Assembly (NCBI RefSeq): GCF_012273895.1
Contig: NC_052128.1
Span: 992,001-1,056,000, forward strand
DNA length: 64,000 nucleotides
Direction of reading: 5' to 3'
Source: Zerene cesonia
Taxonomy: Eukaryota > Arthropoda > Insecta > Lepidoptera > Pieridae
The position numbers were made by a program, and so were the translations under genes. Below the pieces are notes generated by a model. The model searched no databases and was not told where the DNA came from. It worked only from the letters and a program-made list of their open reading frames with translations. Shown piece after piece: positions 23,651 to 36,046 of the stretch. The first letter of the stretch is position 1; each line of letters opens with the position of its first letter.

Positions 23651-24719
23651 TTCGTAATACAGACGAAGTGTGCTGTTACTTGGGCTGTTACATCATCCTA
23701 GTGTGGTATGGTATTTATTTATACGGTGTGGTAAAATGGTACCTGCAATCCTTTGATGAAATATTGATTTACGAATATCGTATTTCACACTGATTGATAT
23801 TTAACTCTTTAAGTTTTTTAAGTTTAATCATAAAGGTTGCTGAAATTTCCGTGACAGATTTATTAATAGTTTAATTTTGAGTGTAGAACTCGAATTCCCT
23901 TTACGTGCTGGAGCCATAGACTAAAAGAAGAGTACTGAAATGTCCTTTAATTTTATTAATTATTGTTAAACAGTTTTAACGTTTCATAACTTATCGATTA
24001 TTTAACTCTCATTCATATTAAAGACATACAAAGAATTGAGATGTGTGCATATACACCAATAATTAACATTGAATGGTTCATTTAGTTCACAGTCATTTAT
24101 TTGCAAACTTTTCTTTCAAACAAAACTTAAAAATGGAAAATGAACCCGCTATAAGGAGCCAGGGTATAAAAAAGAAGTAAATCTTTCAACTGTCAAATCG
24201 TTCGGTTCAAAATTTGAACATAGAACGCAAAGATAACCAATAATTTCACAAATGGAAGCGTGACTACGGCTTACTTCGAATTTTAAGCGACATCCAACTC
24301 ATTCTTATTTCAATTTTGAATTTCACATTTGGAAATGGAACGTGCCTTTGAAATTTAAATTCGGTACACACTTTGAATTCGCTCACACTCAGAAATAACT
24401 GAAATGTTGACATGCAAATCTCGACAGGAGTGATTTATGAATGGGATCGGCGGCGGATAGGTTATCTGTGGCCTTTTTATCGGAGATGTCAGTCAATGCG
24501 AACGCACTTTATTTGAATGCGGACGTCGGAGTAAATAATGGTATAATCGAAATAGAATGTTTATTTATTAGTGTGTTGTGTTTGTTATTGGAAATTGTTT
24601 GCAATAATGTTAATTATGAGTAGATTACTTAGAATATGAATGTTACATTAATATTTACTGCGAACATTTAAAAAAAATATTTGAAAGAGCGAATTCAGAT
24701 ATTGACGTGACAACGTCTT

Positions 24720-24872
24720 AAATTACGTTGCGGCTCGGAGTCACTCATGAAAAAGTGTAACGCCCGGTAACGTTACGATGAGTCACCGAACTATGATTGG
24801 TCCACTGCGCGCGCAGCACTACAGAATTAGGCGCATTGAATCGGCGCGTGCTTGTGTCTCTGTCTCTGTCTT
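24720..24872. promoter_or_regulatory. GC-richer patch with AP-1-like and CCAAT-like motifs
   Basis: Contains GAGTCACTCATGA near 24740, ATGAGTCACCG at 24778 (AP-1-like) and GATTGGTCC (reverse CCAAT), followed by GCGCGCGC and a GTCTCT microsatellite (about 24853-24871). This could be a promoter, but no coding exon follows. Confidence 0.2.
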
Positions 24873-25672
24873 TTTAGTAAATATATTTTCTATAGTTAAA
24901 ATTTATGTAATTCTTATTTTCATTCAATTCCTTGTTCCTATTGTGCAATTTAACAATATTCATATCAATAAATATTCTAACGAGAAAAAGACGTTGTAAC
25001 GTAAAATCTTCGCCCGTAAAACCTTTACAGGCAACCATTTTTTTTACACTTATTTCACTTGTATGATTTTTTTGAAAATATGTAATATATTTCCACATTT
25101 ACTTTCTTAAAATCGAACGTTTTATGCACCTTTTCATCATAAACCAAATTATGACTTTAAACATTAAAATAACTCAACACAGATATTCAAAGAGCCGTAA
25201 GTCTCAACGTGGCTCCGAACAAGCTATCCCCGATATTCTTTATAAACCATCGACAAACACTTTTGTGAACGGATTGGGTCTGAGTACTTCGGCAGCCATG
25301 TTTGCGCGGTAAGCCGTGAAATTCACAATTTACACAACAAAGAAGATTATGCTGGTGTCACAGATTCTAACACCGGTGGTGATTGATATATATACGAATA
25401 TTAGCTATAAGTTTGTTTGTTTGGTTCAACGCGCTGAACCTCAGTAAGCAGGTTTTACTCATAGATGCCTCTTTAGATTAAAAAAATATTAACCCCAAAT
25501 AATCCGTGTCTCCAAGTGGGCTATAGAGCAGATGATGTAAGTGTAGGAATGCCTAGTGAAGACTTGCAAACATTTTCTATCTATCACAATACAAAATATA
25601 CTAAAATCTTTAAATACAAACCCACTTCGATCAGCTGAACACATATATGTAACTAGACGCTCGTCCGGGTTA

Positions 25673-25841
25673 TCAAGATTCCTGTTTTATCCCAAGGGAG
25701 CATTTAATAAAAAGTATCCTGTCACCCAAGTCAGCTTTTACCCTATCTGTATATGAAATTTCATCAAAATCCGTCCAGTAGTTTCAGCGTGATTGACAGT
25801 CAAACATCCAAACAACTTTCACATTAATAACATTAGTGTGA
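25673..25841 (-). mobile_element. Helitron-like element, TCACACTAATATTA family
   Basis: CTAG at 25673 followed by ACGCTCGTCCGGG is the tail read backwards. The other end gives TCACACTAATGTTATTAATG on the minus strand. The body matches 20328-20516 (GCATTTAATAAAAAGTATCC). Confidence 0.78.
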
Positions 25842-26140
25842 TAGTGTGACGAACCATTGTCATAACACATTAACTCGCTTTCAAGAACTGGTCAAGATTT
25901 AAGTAAATTCAAATCAATGTACTATAATTTGGACCCGCAACAACAAAAGAAAGGAAATGTACTTGGCCCAGTTGTCGCAATTCTGTCGGTGAGTGGCTCA
26001 AGGATTCCCATCCACTGGCATCCAGTTAAAGCGTAGCTATGTTTGATATAGCTCATAGACAGCTAAAGTAGCTTGCACACAGATGATCTTACTACAGATA
26101 TCTGTTGAATACGTGATTCGAAACATATCTCTATTTTCTA

Positions 26141-26408
26141 TGCCATAAGCGGGCAAGTGAGCTTGTGCTTCGCCTGATGGTAAGAGATCACCACCGTCAA
26201 TGAACAGAGCTAATGCCTCTGTGAATGTGCTACACGCTTTTAAGGGGAAAGGGATAAGGATTAATGACTGGATGTGGACATGGATAAGGAAATGATCAGC
26301 GATGGAATGAATAGACGGGGAAGGGTGAGGAAAAGGAAACGGGCCTTCAGCTTCCTTACTCACCCTACGAAACACAGTAGCATGGCACTATTTCACGCTG
26401 GTTTTCTG
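26141..26408 (-). mobile_element. Family T SINE (5'-truncated)
   Basis: On the minus strand the body runs from CAGAAAACCAGCGTGAAATA to the CATCAGGCGAAGCACAAG tail and GCCCGCTTATGG. The first 80 or so bases of the family are missing. A 112-codon frame overlaps it by chance. Confidence 0.72.
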
Positions 26409-26808
26409 AACTACAGTATTAAAATTGTGAACTGAAATATATAGTCTTCATTTTATACTACGAGTTAATTCCTAGGGTTCACCTCGATATAGTTGCAGCT
26501 AAGGCACCTATCGAAAGTCACCTGGAGAAGAAAAGATTAATTAAATAAATTTCCCAGTACAAACACACACACATACAAATTATTGCATACATTCACATTG
26601 TTGACCTGACCTGGTGTTGTTGTTGGTGACCTGGTGTTACCATGACTAAGACATCATGGTAACATCCACGAAATGGGCCTCATAAAATACTGGACTGACA
26701 CGGGTGTAAGATTATGCGCTAACCACTCTAAACATTTGCATACATTAACTTTATTTTCAGCGTTTTTGCAGATCTAAGGCGATTTGGAATATCTCCAATT
26801 ATATATAT

Positions 26809-27150
26809 TGTTAGGAGAAGAGTGACGTTTCTTGTGGCAGTAGCGGGGAGTCGAGTGGGAGGAGTCTATTTTCAATATAAGCGCTTGCGAGCTCAGTCTG
26901 GACACACTTCGCGTTGAAGCCACTTGGCAAGAGGAACCTCTGCTCGTTGATAGTCAACCTGTCTTTCTTGTGAATTTCGCGTGTACTTTAATTATATTTG
27001 TGATCGTTTAGTTATAAGAAATTTCGTTAGAATTTTAGTTTAGTTTGATTTCCTTTTTGTAATAATTAGCAAATAAGCTAGGTGTATTTTTGTGAGTTTT
27101 TTTGTTTATTTCCACTTCTGGTTTTCCTAAAAATATAATAAGGGTTAGTA
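26809..27150 (+). mobile_element. Possible solo LTR or promoter region
   Basis: Starts TGTTAGGAGAAGAGTGACG at an AT repeat, goes through a GC-richer block to TATAAGCGC (26876), then GCTCAGTCTGG (26891, initiator-like), then a T-rich stretch. This order resembles the U3-R-U5 layout of insect Ty3/gypsy LTRs. The TATA-to-initiator distance (about 19 bases) is too short for the usual arrangement, and no 3' CA end, duplication, primer-binding site or second copy was found. A host promoter remains possible. Confidence 0.35.
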
Positions 27151-28250
27151 CGTGAATGAATATGAAAAATTATATTTATTAGAAGCAAAAACATAAATGC
27201 ATCAGGTAATATTAGTGCTTCCATATTAAGTTTCGCTGGATCTCTGGCTTTTTCTAAAAACGTCTTATTACAATTTTTTCATAAATGAATAAATATGTGA
27301 ATAAATAAGCCTCGCTACCACTGGAGTATCAGCTTCATTAGGCCATAACGTATTATTATGAGTTTTCGTAAGATACTGTTCAGTAAATCGGTAATGATTC
27401 ATGAACAATGAGTATTAATATTTACATTACCACACCGCCATGTCTAATGTCTAAATGTCATATAAAGGTCTTGTAAATCATACTTTGAAATAAATAATAT
27501 TCTTTACATTGTCAAAACATAGGATTGTGCAGACAGATGAAAAAAATTTTTTGAGGGTATATTTAAAATTTGTAATCCTTGGCTTTATCTTAATTAATAT
27601 TATGAAGAGGAAACATTAGTGTTTTGTGTTAACAACAATTTTCCAAAACCACAATTTCTAGACCAGCTTCCTTTTCCAACTATGGGAGATGAATCTAAAC
27701 CCTCCGGCGCACTCTGTTCCCTTCACAATATTCTTGTAATAGCAAAATCGTACATTATTCACTTACCAAATAAAAGTTATTCTTCGAAATTCATTTCAGC
27801 AACCCCTTTCACATCAACTGCGGATAAAAGTTGAAGCGAACAAAAGGCACAGAGCAGTGAAATTGCAAGGGGCAATCCTGTTACACGGTGGCCGTACGTT
27901 GACGCGCGTTCTATGTTATGTGTTCTGTGGCACACGATGCACAAAGCGTTGGGAATGCGGTGAATTGTTCACAGAATAGATGGAGATGTTTCGCGTTTTA
28001 TTTATGAATTGAACGAGTTTTGAGGCTTCAAGACATTTAAATTGTCCTGGACAATTTACTCACTTATTGCAATGGAATTCTATACTTATTTGCTTGTAAG
28101 GAGAAGTTTATTTCAAAAAATGCTGATTCTAGTTGAAGGAAAGACAAATAGAAGTGGGACGTCGTTGAAAAATGCTGCATAATTGGCGGAAAAATTACTT
28201 TTAAGAACAGGCAAACAAGGATTAACCACCTAGTTCATTCATATATTTAT
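27151..28250. other. AT-rich DNA, nothing recognised
   Basis: A 71-codon frame at 27619 has no family features. About 27850-27960 is less AT-rich without coding signal. Confidence 0.45.
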
Positions 28251-28467
28251 TATGTCATACCGGGCAACTAAGTTAGTTGGTGGTTTGCCTGATGGTAAGC
28301 GATCACCACCGCTCATGAACATTCGCAGAGTTAGTGCCTCTAATAATGTGCTGCCCGTTTTATGTGGATAAGGAAGTTTCGACGACGGGATAGGAGGAAT
28401 GGATTGGGAAGGGTGAGGAGAAGGAAATGGGCGACGGCTTCTCCATTTACGAAAACAAAACACATTA
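28251..28467 (-). mobile_element. Family T SINE, cut by a Helitron
   Basis: On the minus strand it contains the pyrimidine-rich middle and the CATCAGGCAAACCACCAAC tail. Its upstream side stops exactly at the TC start of the next Helitron (28468), so the Helitron landed in or next to it. Confidence 0.7.
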
Positions 28468-28708
28468 TCACAGTAATGTTATAAATGTGAAAGTTTGTTT
28501 TTTGATATTTTTCCGTCAATCACGCTGCAACTACTAAACAGATTTTGATGAAATTTAGTATACAGACAGGGTATGAGCTGACTTGTGTATCACCTCATAC
28601 CAGCTCATACGCGCCCATGCCCTGTCTGTATTTATTATCCCGAATAATGCTCCCTTGGGAAAAAAACAGTATTCTTGTTATCCGGGCATAGCCGGGACGA
28701 GTGGCTAG
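28468..28708 (+). mobile_element. Helitron-like element with internal inverted duplication
   Basis: Starts TCACAGTAATGTTATAAATG and ends ACGAGTGGCTAG followed by T. It is longer than its relatives because CAGACAGGGTATGAGCTG is followed by an inverted partial copy (CAGCTCATACGCGCCCATGC then CCTGTCTG). Otherwise it matches 20328-20516. Confidence 0.72.
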
Positions 28709-29228
28709 TTATTCATAATACAAGTATTAAAAACAATGTGAAAACCATAACTTACGGCCTATCTAAACAACTGATCAATTTAAAACGATACGGGTAAACG
28801 GATTCATCCATTTATATCCTGGCAGTTATATATCTACCAGAAATCGAATAAGACTTCTTATTTTTAACGTTTGTAAAAAAAATTACAATTTCGGTGTAAA
28901 GAAGAGCAATAGTTACATTAAACTTACTTAAAAATAAAAGAATAATTCACTCTAAATCTAATCGTATTTAAATTATTCTTAACGTATCTTTTCAAATATC
29001 AACTGTAAATAAAAACAAAAAAAGGAACATGCTGTATATCATTCCGGTAAGGTCACCGATGTCGCTCTTCACTAATATTATATCTATATAATTTATAAAT
29101 CTTTATAAGTTATGTAATAAATATCAATAAAAAAATACATATTTCCACATTCACGCCATACCATCTAGCTCAAGCTAAGTCAAGCAAAATATCAATACCA
29201 AGAAAGCTGCAAAATAGCTGATTATGAG

Positions 29229-29259
<31 letters not shown>

Positions 29260-29269
29260 CATACATATA
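29229..29269. repeat. AT dinucleotide microsatellite with CATA end
   Basis: About 13 AT units followed by CATACATACATATA. Confidence 0.9.
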
Positions 29270-30390
29270 CCAAGCAGAGCACCTCTACGCCAGACAAAAC
29301 GTGATACATTTTAAACAAATTTAAAACTACCCGCACGCGACGGTCTTCCACTTATCACCGAATGTTTTTTTTTGAAGAATACAATGAGTAAATATTGGTT
29401 AACATTTAATTTAACAGCTAAAACCCGCTTGTCAACAGAACTTACTACTACTATGGAACAACACAAAAGCATTCTAAGATTAATAGCTTGTTTCGTGTCT
29501 CATAACTCGGAGTCACTTTTTCGCTGAATGCCGTTGTATTTCGTGAATGTCCCCTTAGCTTTTATGCCTGTTCTGTGATGAAATAGTCTATTTGCCCGTC
29601 TAGATTACTAGGCTTTGCATTTAGATTTTCTTGGATACTATTTGTGGATTTGAGTTTTCAGTTTAATCAGTGACAATGAAAACATACCTTATTTTATATT
29701 ACTCTTCATAACGTCACATATCTGATATATAGTTGATTATTATATATATATATACTACTAAATGCTTGTATACTTTATTACATAAATAACACTTCGTATT
29801 GCAGAAGTAGCTAACTTTTAACTCAATTTAAGTGGTCCGCCTAATTTTTACAACATTTTTAAAATATTAATTAAACTAAAAACATGTCACTAGCGAAATT
29901 TTCACCTATTATACACATAGCCACGAAAGACTAACACTAAAAGAAACACCAGTCCACTTGAAGCCTCATATAATTTCAACAGCACAACAAACCCTCGTCA
30001 AAACACACTTCCAGCGCCCTTTAAAGAAAACGAAGTTAATTTAATTTTGTACGCGAAGCAACATTCTAAACTCATTCCCTTTCTTATCCACTTATCTCGC
30101 GACTCGTTATGTCAATTGTGCGATATTTCTTTTTGGACTTTTGAATAAAGAGTTTACGAGAAATGCTATTTAGAACGTATCTTTTCAAGCAACGAATTTT
30201 TGTGTTATATGTTATGCTAATGTTATGAATTGTTTGTTATTGTTTTAAAATACATTGTGTACCTTCCGTTTGTTTGTTTTCAAAATAAATTTATTGGATT
30301 TGACACGATAATAAGAAGAGAATAGAGCCAATGATTTATTGTTAGTGTTAAATTTGTTGGTATTAAAAAAAATGAATACATTTTGTTATT

Positions 30391-30475
30391 GTGAATAAAT
30401 AGCGTTTAAAATCCGTTTAAAAGTCATTAATTTCTAAATGTATAATACTCACGTAAAATCAAACGCAAGAAAATA
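30391..30475 (-). mobile_element. Foldback element right arm, family F
   Basis: GTGAATAAATAGCGTTTAAA then ATCCGTTTAAAAG and the outer segment AATGTATAATACTCACGTAA through CAAGAAAATAC match the right side of 54852-55061. The left arm is absent. Confidence 0.55.
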
Positions 30476-31717
30476 CAATGAATATATTTGTTAACTGTTA
30501 ATTGATTAAAATATTAAAATGGTTAAGATTAAGTAAATTAAGTTATCTAATGTTCAAAGTCATATAATTTAGATTACTATCAAAACAAATTGCATAATTA
30601 TGCTTCTAATTTTATAAGACTTAACTGCTGATGATAAATAAACACCATTGCAGAATATCCTTCTACGATAAGAGAATCGAAACAAATGCAGTGTGTAAAA
30701 TTTAATTTAAGGCTAATTAGGTAAGACTAGTCTACTAAAGTCGATCTATTTGTTTAAAGCGTACAATATTTTTAATGTTAGCATGATGATGCCCTTATGT
30801 AATAAATTAAGACAGAAGGTCCTTCCGTAGGTACTAAATACATTAACCTACTTGGATATTACATGGATCTTACAACGTTTATCGGTAGAGAGACCTAGCT
30901 GCGAGACTTGGGTTTTTTTACAGGATGTTTTTGATGGCATGTCACTTCTTTTTGAAGACAAGAATCAGAAGGTTAGATTTGCAGTTAATGAATGATAACT
31001 TTATAATAGAAAATTAACTGCAAATGTTACCTTGTAATCCTAAACATTTATATCGGAATACAAAGTTATTCGTGCAGTTGGTGTAATTAGAAAACTGGAC
31101 CGAAATTACAGCATATTTAGGTATTTCCATGATAAAGACACTAAACTCTATTTGTATTCAAAATTTGAAGCTTCTATGTCTGCTAGAAGTGCTTTGTAAG
31201 TTTGATGATCGGGGGTTAGTCAGTGGGTGACTAAATTCAGAAACTTTAACAAGTTGCCATTCTTATATTACTGGTTCAAATTCACTGAAATTTTAAATAT
31301 ACCGTGTTTATACAATGCCTAATTTGGTTCTGAAACTTCAGGCTTCTTGTTTTATCCACAACGAAATTATGGAGGATCGAAAACGAAAATTGTACGGCGT
31401 GCCGCTTTTTTTGCTCGACTTGGTGGGGGCACTCCTGTTCCCCCAGATAATAACTAAAAATCTATATAATTCTATCGAATGATATTCAAAACGATCACTA
31501 TTCGAAACAAGTGATAAATTATATAAAAAGGGTAACCCTATAAGCTATTTTACACAAGAAACATTTGTTCAAAATTGATCGTTTCTCACATTTAAAGTTT
31601 TCAATAAATGCTGAACGTCCAATGAGCCCAGTGCTATTCATACCGGTTCATTGACATTACTGAGTCATCATTAATTGCTCATTTATGGCGCTGTAACTCG
31701 ACTGGCGTTTAAATATC

Positions 31718-31810
31718 TATTTTAGCTATAATCTGTATCTATGGTAATATTTTAGCTATAATCTGTATCTATGGTAATATTTTAGCTATAATCTGTATCT
31801 ATGGTAATAT
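31718..31810. repeat. 30-bp tandem repeat, three exact units
   Basis: The unit beginning TTTAGCTATAATCTGTATCT occurs at 31721-31750, 31751-31780 and 31781-31810 without a mismatch. The three bases before the first unit also fit the period. Identity of all units suggests recent or homogenised duplication. Confidence 0.95.
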
Positions 31811-33070
31811 GTCATTAGTCCAAACAAATGGTGTTTATGTGTCAGATCGATTTTGTAATAGCATTATGAATCAATATTTGTTTTACATTATAACCTATAT
31901 TAAAGTTTAAAAACAAACATAACATAATTCATACAACTTTGAAATTAACAATCGAGATTTGAATGTATTTTATTGTATAATTAAAAACAATTTTTACATA
32001 TTATAGTTTGTTATAATATAGTTATTACAAATTTAAACTTCGTATTGATGATACACAAGATGGTAACAGTTCTAATTCATCTATTTATTTATAGTAATTT
32101 AATAAAAATCATGCTTTTGACTAAGTTTACATTTGTAGAAACCCATTAACCAATAATTCACACACTTTCAAAAACCGAAATGCTATCTCAACAAGACACT
32201 ACTACAATATTGAAAAAAAACGATAAAAATTGCAGCGCGGTGAACCGTTATAGCGATCAAAGCTTACTTCTGCCTCACAAAGTCAACGCTATGCCTACCA
32301 ATGCAACACTAATTGTCCATTAAAAACTCTCTGTTCAGAATTTAATTTTGAATTTCGAACCAGAATCATTCCATGCATAAGAATTGATTCAATTCTGGAA
32401 CTTTTCTGTTCAAATAATGCATTGTTTGTTCGAAATTCGAATTAAATGTGGTACAGTAACATTCTGCATTCAAATTGTTTGGAACGTTTTGAATCTATAG
32501 GATAGTAATATTATGGAACCATATAGTTATTTGGAATTAGATTTGGTCTACGAGTTTTATTTTACACTGAATTATATGTTGTTGATGGAATGTTATTTTG
32601 GACATAAGGTATACGTACGTTAATGAATATCAGGTAATGTTAATTTATTATATAGCTAAAAGATTTTGTAGAATGGGTTTTGTTAAATTTTATTCTCAAC
32701 TAAAGCATGATATCGTTATAACCACATTGAGTACTCCTCTATCATTATTGAAATAATAAAGTTGATAGTAACTATTGCTGTCTGTCTGTCTCTACGTCAC
32801 GCTTAAATCACTGAACCTATTTCAATTGAATTCGAAACAGAAATGGAGACTCGAAGGAAATAATTTGGTTATCATTCCATGGGATCGGAAATTATATGGG
32901 GAAAGCTCTGCGACTTTTTATATTTTCCTTTACCACGCAGACTGAAGTCACTGGCGGTAGGTTAGTTCTATATATGTTACAGAATTTTTACTCAAAAACC
33001 AACTGTTATTTTAATCTAAAACTCAATATATTAAAGTACTATTATTTATAAATAAGTAACAAAATACGTT
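31811..33070. other. AT-rich DNA with one Helitron-like relic
   Basis: About 32775-32950 has TCTGTCTCTACGTCACGC then AAATCACTGAACCTATTTCA and GGGATCGGAAATTATATGGG, typical internal phrases of a Helitron-like repeat whose ends are lost. The rest is unrecognised. Confidence 0.4.
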
Positions 33071-33147
33071 TGCTACGGTTAGGCAAGAAACGCAGGTTCG
33101 AATCCTGCCTCGTGATCGAATTTTTTCTATTCTTTCAAAATTTCTAC
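33071..33147 (+). mobile_element. tRNA-like foldback element, family S2 (3' half)
   Basis: Contains the tRNA-like T-arm GCAGGTTCGAATCCTGC, the CTCGTGA acceptor half, and a right terminal repeat ATCGAATTTTTTCTATTC. Reverse complemented, that end matches 21 of 22 bases of the left end of the copy at 45971. The left half is missing. Confidence 0.65.
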
Positions 33148-33199
33148 GTTTTTTTCCTTCAAAATAAAACTGACTGAAAATAGCAGATATTATTAAAAA

Positions 33200-33400
33200 C
33201 CAGCTGCACCCCGCGGTTTCACCCGCGTAAGTCTATAATCCCGTAAAAATATCGGGATAAAAAGTCACCTATGTGTTATTCCAGTTGTCCAGCTATCTAC
33301 ATACCAAATTTCATTTTAATCGGTTCAGTAGTTTTTGCGTGAAACAGTAACAAACTTACACACATACTTACAAACTTTCGCATTTATAATATTAGTAGGA
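33200..33400 (-). mobile_element. Lep1-type Helitron (nearly full length)
   Basis: The minus strand starts TCCTACTAATATTATAAATG. The far end is CCGCGGTTTCACCCGCG preceded by CCAG instead of CTAG. Confidence 0.85.
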
Positions 33401-33648
33401 TAGGATATTCTAAAATATGTTACCATTCTACACCAGTTATGTCATCCACTCTAAGAGACAATAAACATCCGTACGCAGTTAACTGTGGTGTAGTTATGTG
33501 GTCACTGACCCCGGGGGTGACATCATGCGAATTATTTAGACGCCATTGCGAATCGCTGCAAACATTTTTTATTTATAGCTTCCCTAATAGTTGAGGAAAT
33601 ATTTATATGTGTAATTGATGAACTTTAATATATGCCTTTATACAAATA

Positions 33649-33780
33649 CTAGCATCTCGCCCGCGGCGTCGCTCGCCTGCGTATTGTTCTTACCTTTTAA
33701 ACCTTATAAAAATCAGACCAGCCGTTCTCGAGTTTTAGCGGGACTAACGAACGGCAATTGATTTTTATATATAATATATG
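33649..33780 (-). mobile_element. Helitron-like element, third CTAG family
   Basis: CTAG at 33649 followed by CATCTCGCCCGCGGCGTCGC gives a GC-rich tail. ATCAGACCAGCCGTTCTCGA lies inside. The 5' end is not clear. Confidence 0.5.
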
Positions 33781-33869
33781 ATAGCGATTTACTGAAGAGT
33801 TAGTTAGTGGACCGATTTCTAAAGCTCTTTCGTGGCTGTTGCTTTGTGCTTTGTACGTGATCTTTAACT

Positions 33870-33907
33870 ATATACATACTATAGGCAAAGCCGCATCGGA
33901 CCGCTAG
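33870..33907 (+). mobile_element. Helitron-like 3' end
   Basis: ACTATAGGCAAAGCCGCATC then GGACCGCTAG followed by T. It is oriented opposite to the element just before it. Confidence 0.45.
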
Positions 33908-33945
33908 TTTGTGAAAGAAAATTTATTATGAATTTTATAATGAAA

Positions 33946-34109
33946 CTAGCTGTCCCGTGGTACATATATAGTCACTCAGTGTAGTTACAGCTATCTAATG
34001 TTGAAAGAATTTTTTAAATCAGTCCAGTAGTTTTTGAGTTTATTCATTATTAACAAACAAACAAACAAACAAAAATACAAATTCTTCCTCTTTATAATAT
34101 TAGTGTAGA
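33946..34109 (-). mobile_element. Helitron-like element, second CTAG family
   Basis: CTAG at 33946 then CTGTCCCGTGGTAC. The other end on the minus strand starts TCTACACTAATATTATAAAG. An AAAC microsatellite (34053-34072) lies inside. Confidence 0.68.
34053..34072. repeat. CAAA microsatellite
   Basis: About five CAAA units inside the Helitron-like element. Confidence 0.9.
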
Positions 34110-34552
34110 TAATTTAATGACGTGTAGGTGAAAAGGTGTTTAATAAATAGTCACGAGTTCTTATGTTTGTGTGTGTCGAGTGTCGAGGCCTCGGATTTGA
34201 CAATTATACTGAGTGGTTATCACTTTTAAAACGCCGCCATTGCTGCGAAAGCATAAGTGCTCTGTGCATTTTTATGTCTTTCTTTTCTGTTTTAGTGTGT
34301 GTAATATGTGTGTAATGTTTTCTATGAATGAAAAATGAATGAAATATTTGAACTTCAGTCATTTCTTGATATCAATGTGTAATACAGTTATTTGTTTGTG
34401 TTTTATAAACATAACTAAGAGGTTATTTTTATTATATTTATTGTTATTACATAAGATCTTCATTGTTTAATTTTTAGTTTTAAAGCATTGAAATGCTCTA
34501 TAAATGAGAAATTAAAATAGAAAAAACTTGATCACTTATTCACATAAAACCG

Positions 34553-34688
34553 AAATAGTAGAAGAAATTTGATTCCTGTGGCGGGATCCGAGAGGATAGG
34601 CGTTGTTACAGTTTGGCAAAAAAACTTGGGTTCGAATCCCTACTGATCAAATGTTTTCTACTCTTTCAAATTTCTCATCTTCATTTTT
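34553..34688 (+). mobile_element. tRNA-like foldback element, family S2 (full, diverged)
   Basis: The left end AGTAGAAGAAATTTGAT is matched by an inverted right end (ATCAAATGTTTTCTACT). Between them are an A-box-like GATCCGAGAGGATAGGCG and a T-arm/B-box TGGGTTCGAATCCC. Structure is as in 45971-46107 but the stems are decayed. Confidence 0.65.
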
Positions 34689-34861
34689 CTTTTGTTTTCA
34701 ATGATAACGAATTAATCCAAATAACCCAACCCAACACTGGAAGTTAAAATTAAATGATCATACACTGAACTAACAAATTTCTCATACACTAAAAAAGTCA
34801 TGCTATTTGCAACATTTATAACACAAAAAGAATTAAACATACAACTATGATTTTAATTTGT

Positions 34862-35164
34862 GACAGGGTTTGGGGTACGCCGATGGTGGAGCGGGGAACA
34901 ATCCATCGTTGGCGAGCGGGCGGCGTAAGCTTATGTTCCAGCTTACGTCGCCTCGGGGTGGTCAACCAAGCGGAGGGCCTGGAAACGGGTAACTGCTGGG
35001 CGGGACACGTGGTAGAGTACAATGTGTTCCCGCAGTCCGTCCGTTTGAAGCAGTGCGTCGGAACACAGTGGGGTTTTAGTCGGTAGGAATCCGACATAAC
35101 CCTCGGCTCCTTCCCCGGGTGCCGTGGGTATCTCTTGTAAGATTTCCCCACTTAAAAAAAAAAA
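34862..35164 (+). mobile_element. Non-LTR type insertion, family V (A-tailed)
   Basis: A GC-rich block in AT-rich surroundings contains the family phrase GGTAGGAATCCGACATAACC, then GGTGCCGTGGGTATCT and an A-run ending at 35164. AGGGTTTGG occurs at 34865-34873 and 35169-35177, a possible target duplication of 9 bases. An inner hairpin (GGCGTAAGCT ... AGCTTACG) lies near 34920-34952. Short frames of 68-111 codons overlap on both strands; none resembles a reverse transcriptase. Confidence 0.65.
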
Positions 35165-35647
35165 CAGAAGGGTTTGGAAAATAACTGTCAGAAAATGATT
35201 CATCTACCCGTGTGAAGCCGGAAAAAGTAGTTAGTTTTGTATAAATTTGTATTTAAGCGCATAGACCTCACAAGTAGAGTCCTTGACCTCTGTGGATTTA
35301 AAAAACAATGGCTTACGTGATTTTTATCTAGACATCTCAAACCAGGTAACTATATATACTAGGAAATATGTTTTTGGACACATTTTGAAATAAAATTACA
35401 TTATTTATACATCGAATAAAATTTAAATTTCGATTTATACTATGTTTCATAAATATAATTAGGAATATATAGTATAGTGTAACTAGCACGACTTTCGCTT
35501 AATATATAGATTATATAGAATATACATATAAACAAGTCTCAATAGACAGTAAAAAATAGTAATGCCCCTAACCATAGTTTCTTTAATACTTTATTATTAC
35601 AGAATTGCTTGCTTCTTTTGGTTGATGTATAAAAAACATGTCCTACT

Positions 35648-35842
35648 TCCTACTAGTAATATAAATGCGAAAGTTTGGATGTGTACATGTTTGTTGCTCT
35701 TTCAGGCGAAAACTACTGAACCGATTGCAATGAAATTTGGTACGGAGACAGCTGGACAACTGGAATAATATATAGGCAACTTTTTTTCCAGATATTCCTG
35801 CGGGATATGGACTTACGCGAGTGAACCGCGGGGCGCAGCTAG
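35648..35842 (+). mobile_element. Lep1-type Helitron (full length)
   Basis: TCCTACTAGTAATATAAATG at the start, CTCTTTCAGGCGAAAACTAC inside, GCGCAGCTAG at the end, then T. Confidence 0.85.
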
Positions 35843-36007
35843 TTTATCCATAAATAAGTATGGCAAAATCAATAGTACAATTACATGGAACTGATACAGT
35901 AGATAGGTTATCAATGATAAGCTTATTTCCATGATCCAGAAAGAACTACTAGACGATATCAAATATTATTTTACCATTGAGTATATATGTAATTCCTGAT
36001 TACTATA

Positions 36008-36046
36008 ATCCTATCCTATCCTATCCTATCCTATCATGTCCTATCC
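36008..36046. repeat. CTATC microsatellite at a Helitron start
   Basis: About six to seven CCTAT units with one interruption run directly into the CCTACTAATATTATAAATG start of the next Lep1 copy. Confidence 0.9.

Larger units (their letters stand above)
21823..25390. other. Unique AT-rich DNA with small repeat relics
   Basis: Apart from the repeat Q fragment (22121), a Lep1 5' tip (22296-22312, minus), the foldback arm at 23617 and the GC-richer patch at 24720-24872, nothing is recognised. Open frames are short and featureless. Confidence 0.45.
28709..31717. other. AT-rich DNA with an AT microsatellite
   Basis: Holds the AT/CATA microsatellite at 29229-29269 and a foldback arm at 30391-30475. 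No coding signal is seen. Confidence 0.45.

Noticed and set aside
26037..26375. 112-codon minus-strand frame
   Set aside because: Mostly family T SINE sequence read in a chance frame.
34816..35203. Frames of 111, 79 and 86 codons in a GC-rich block
   Set aside because: The block is a family V retro-insertion. The frames overlap on both strands and show no reverse-transcriptase or other motif.
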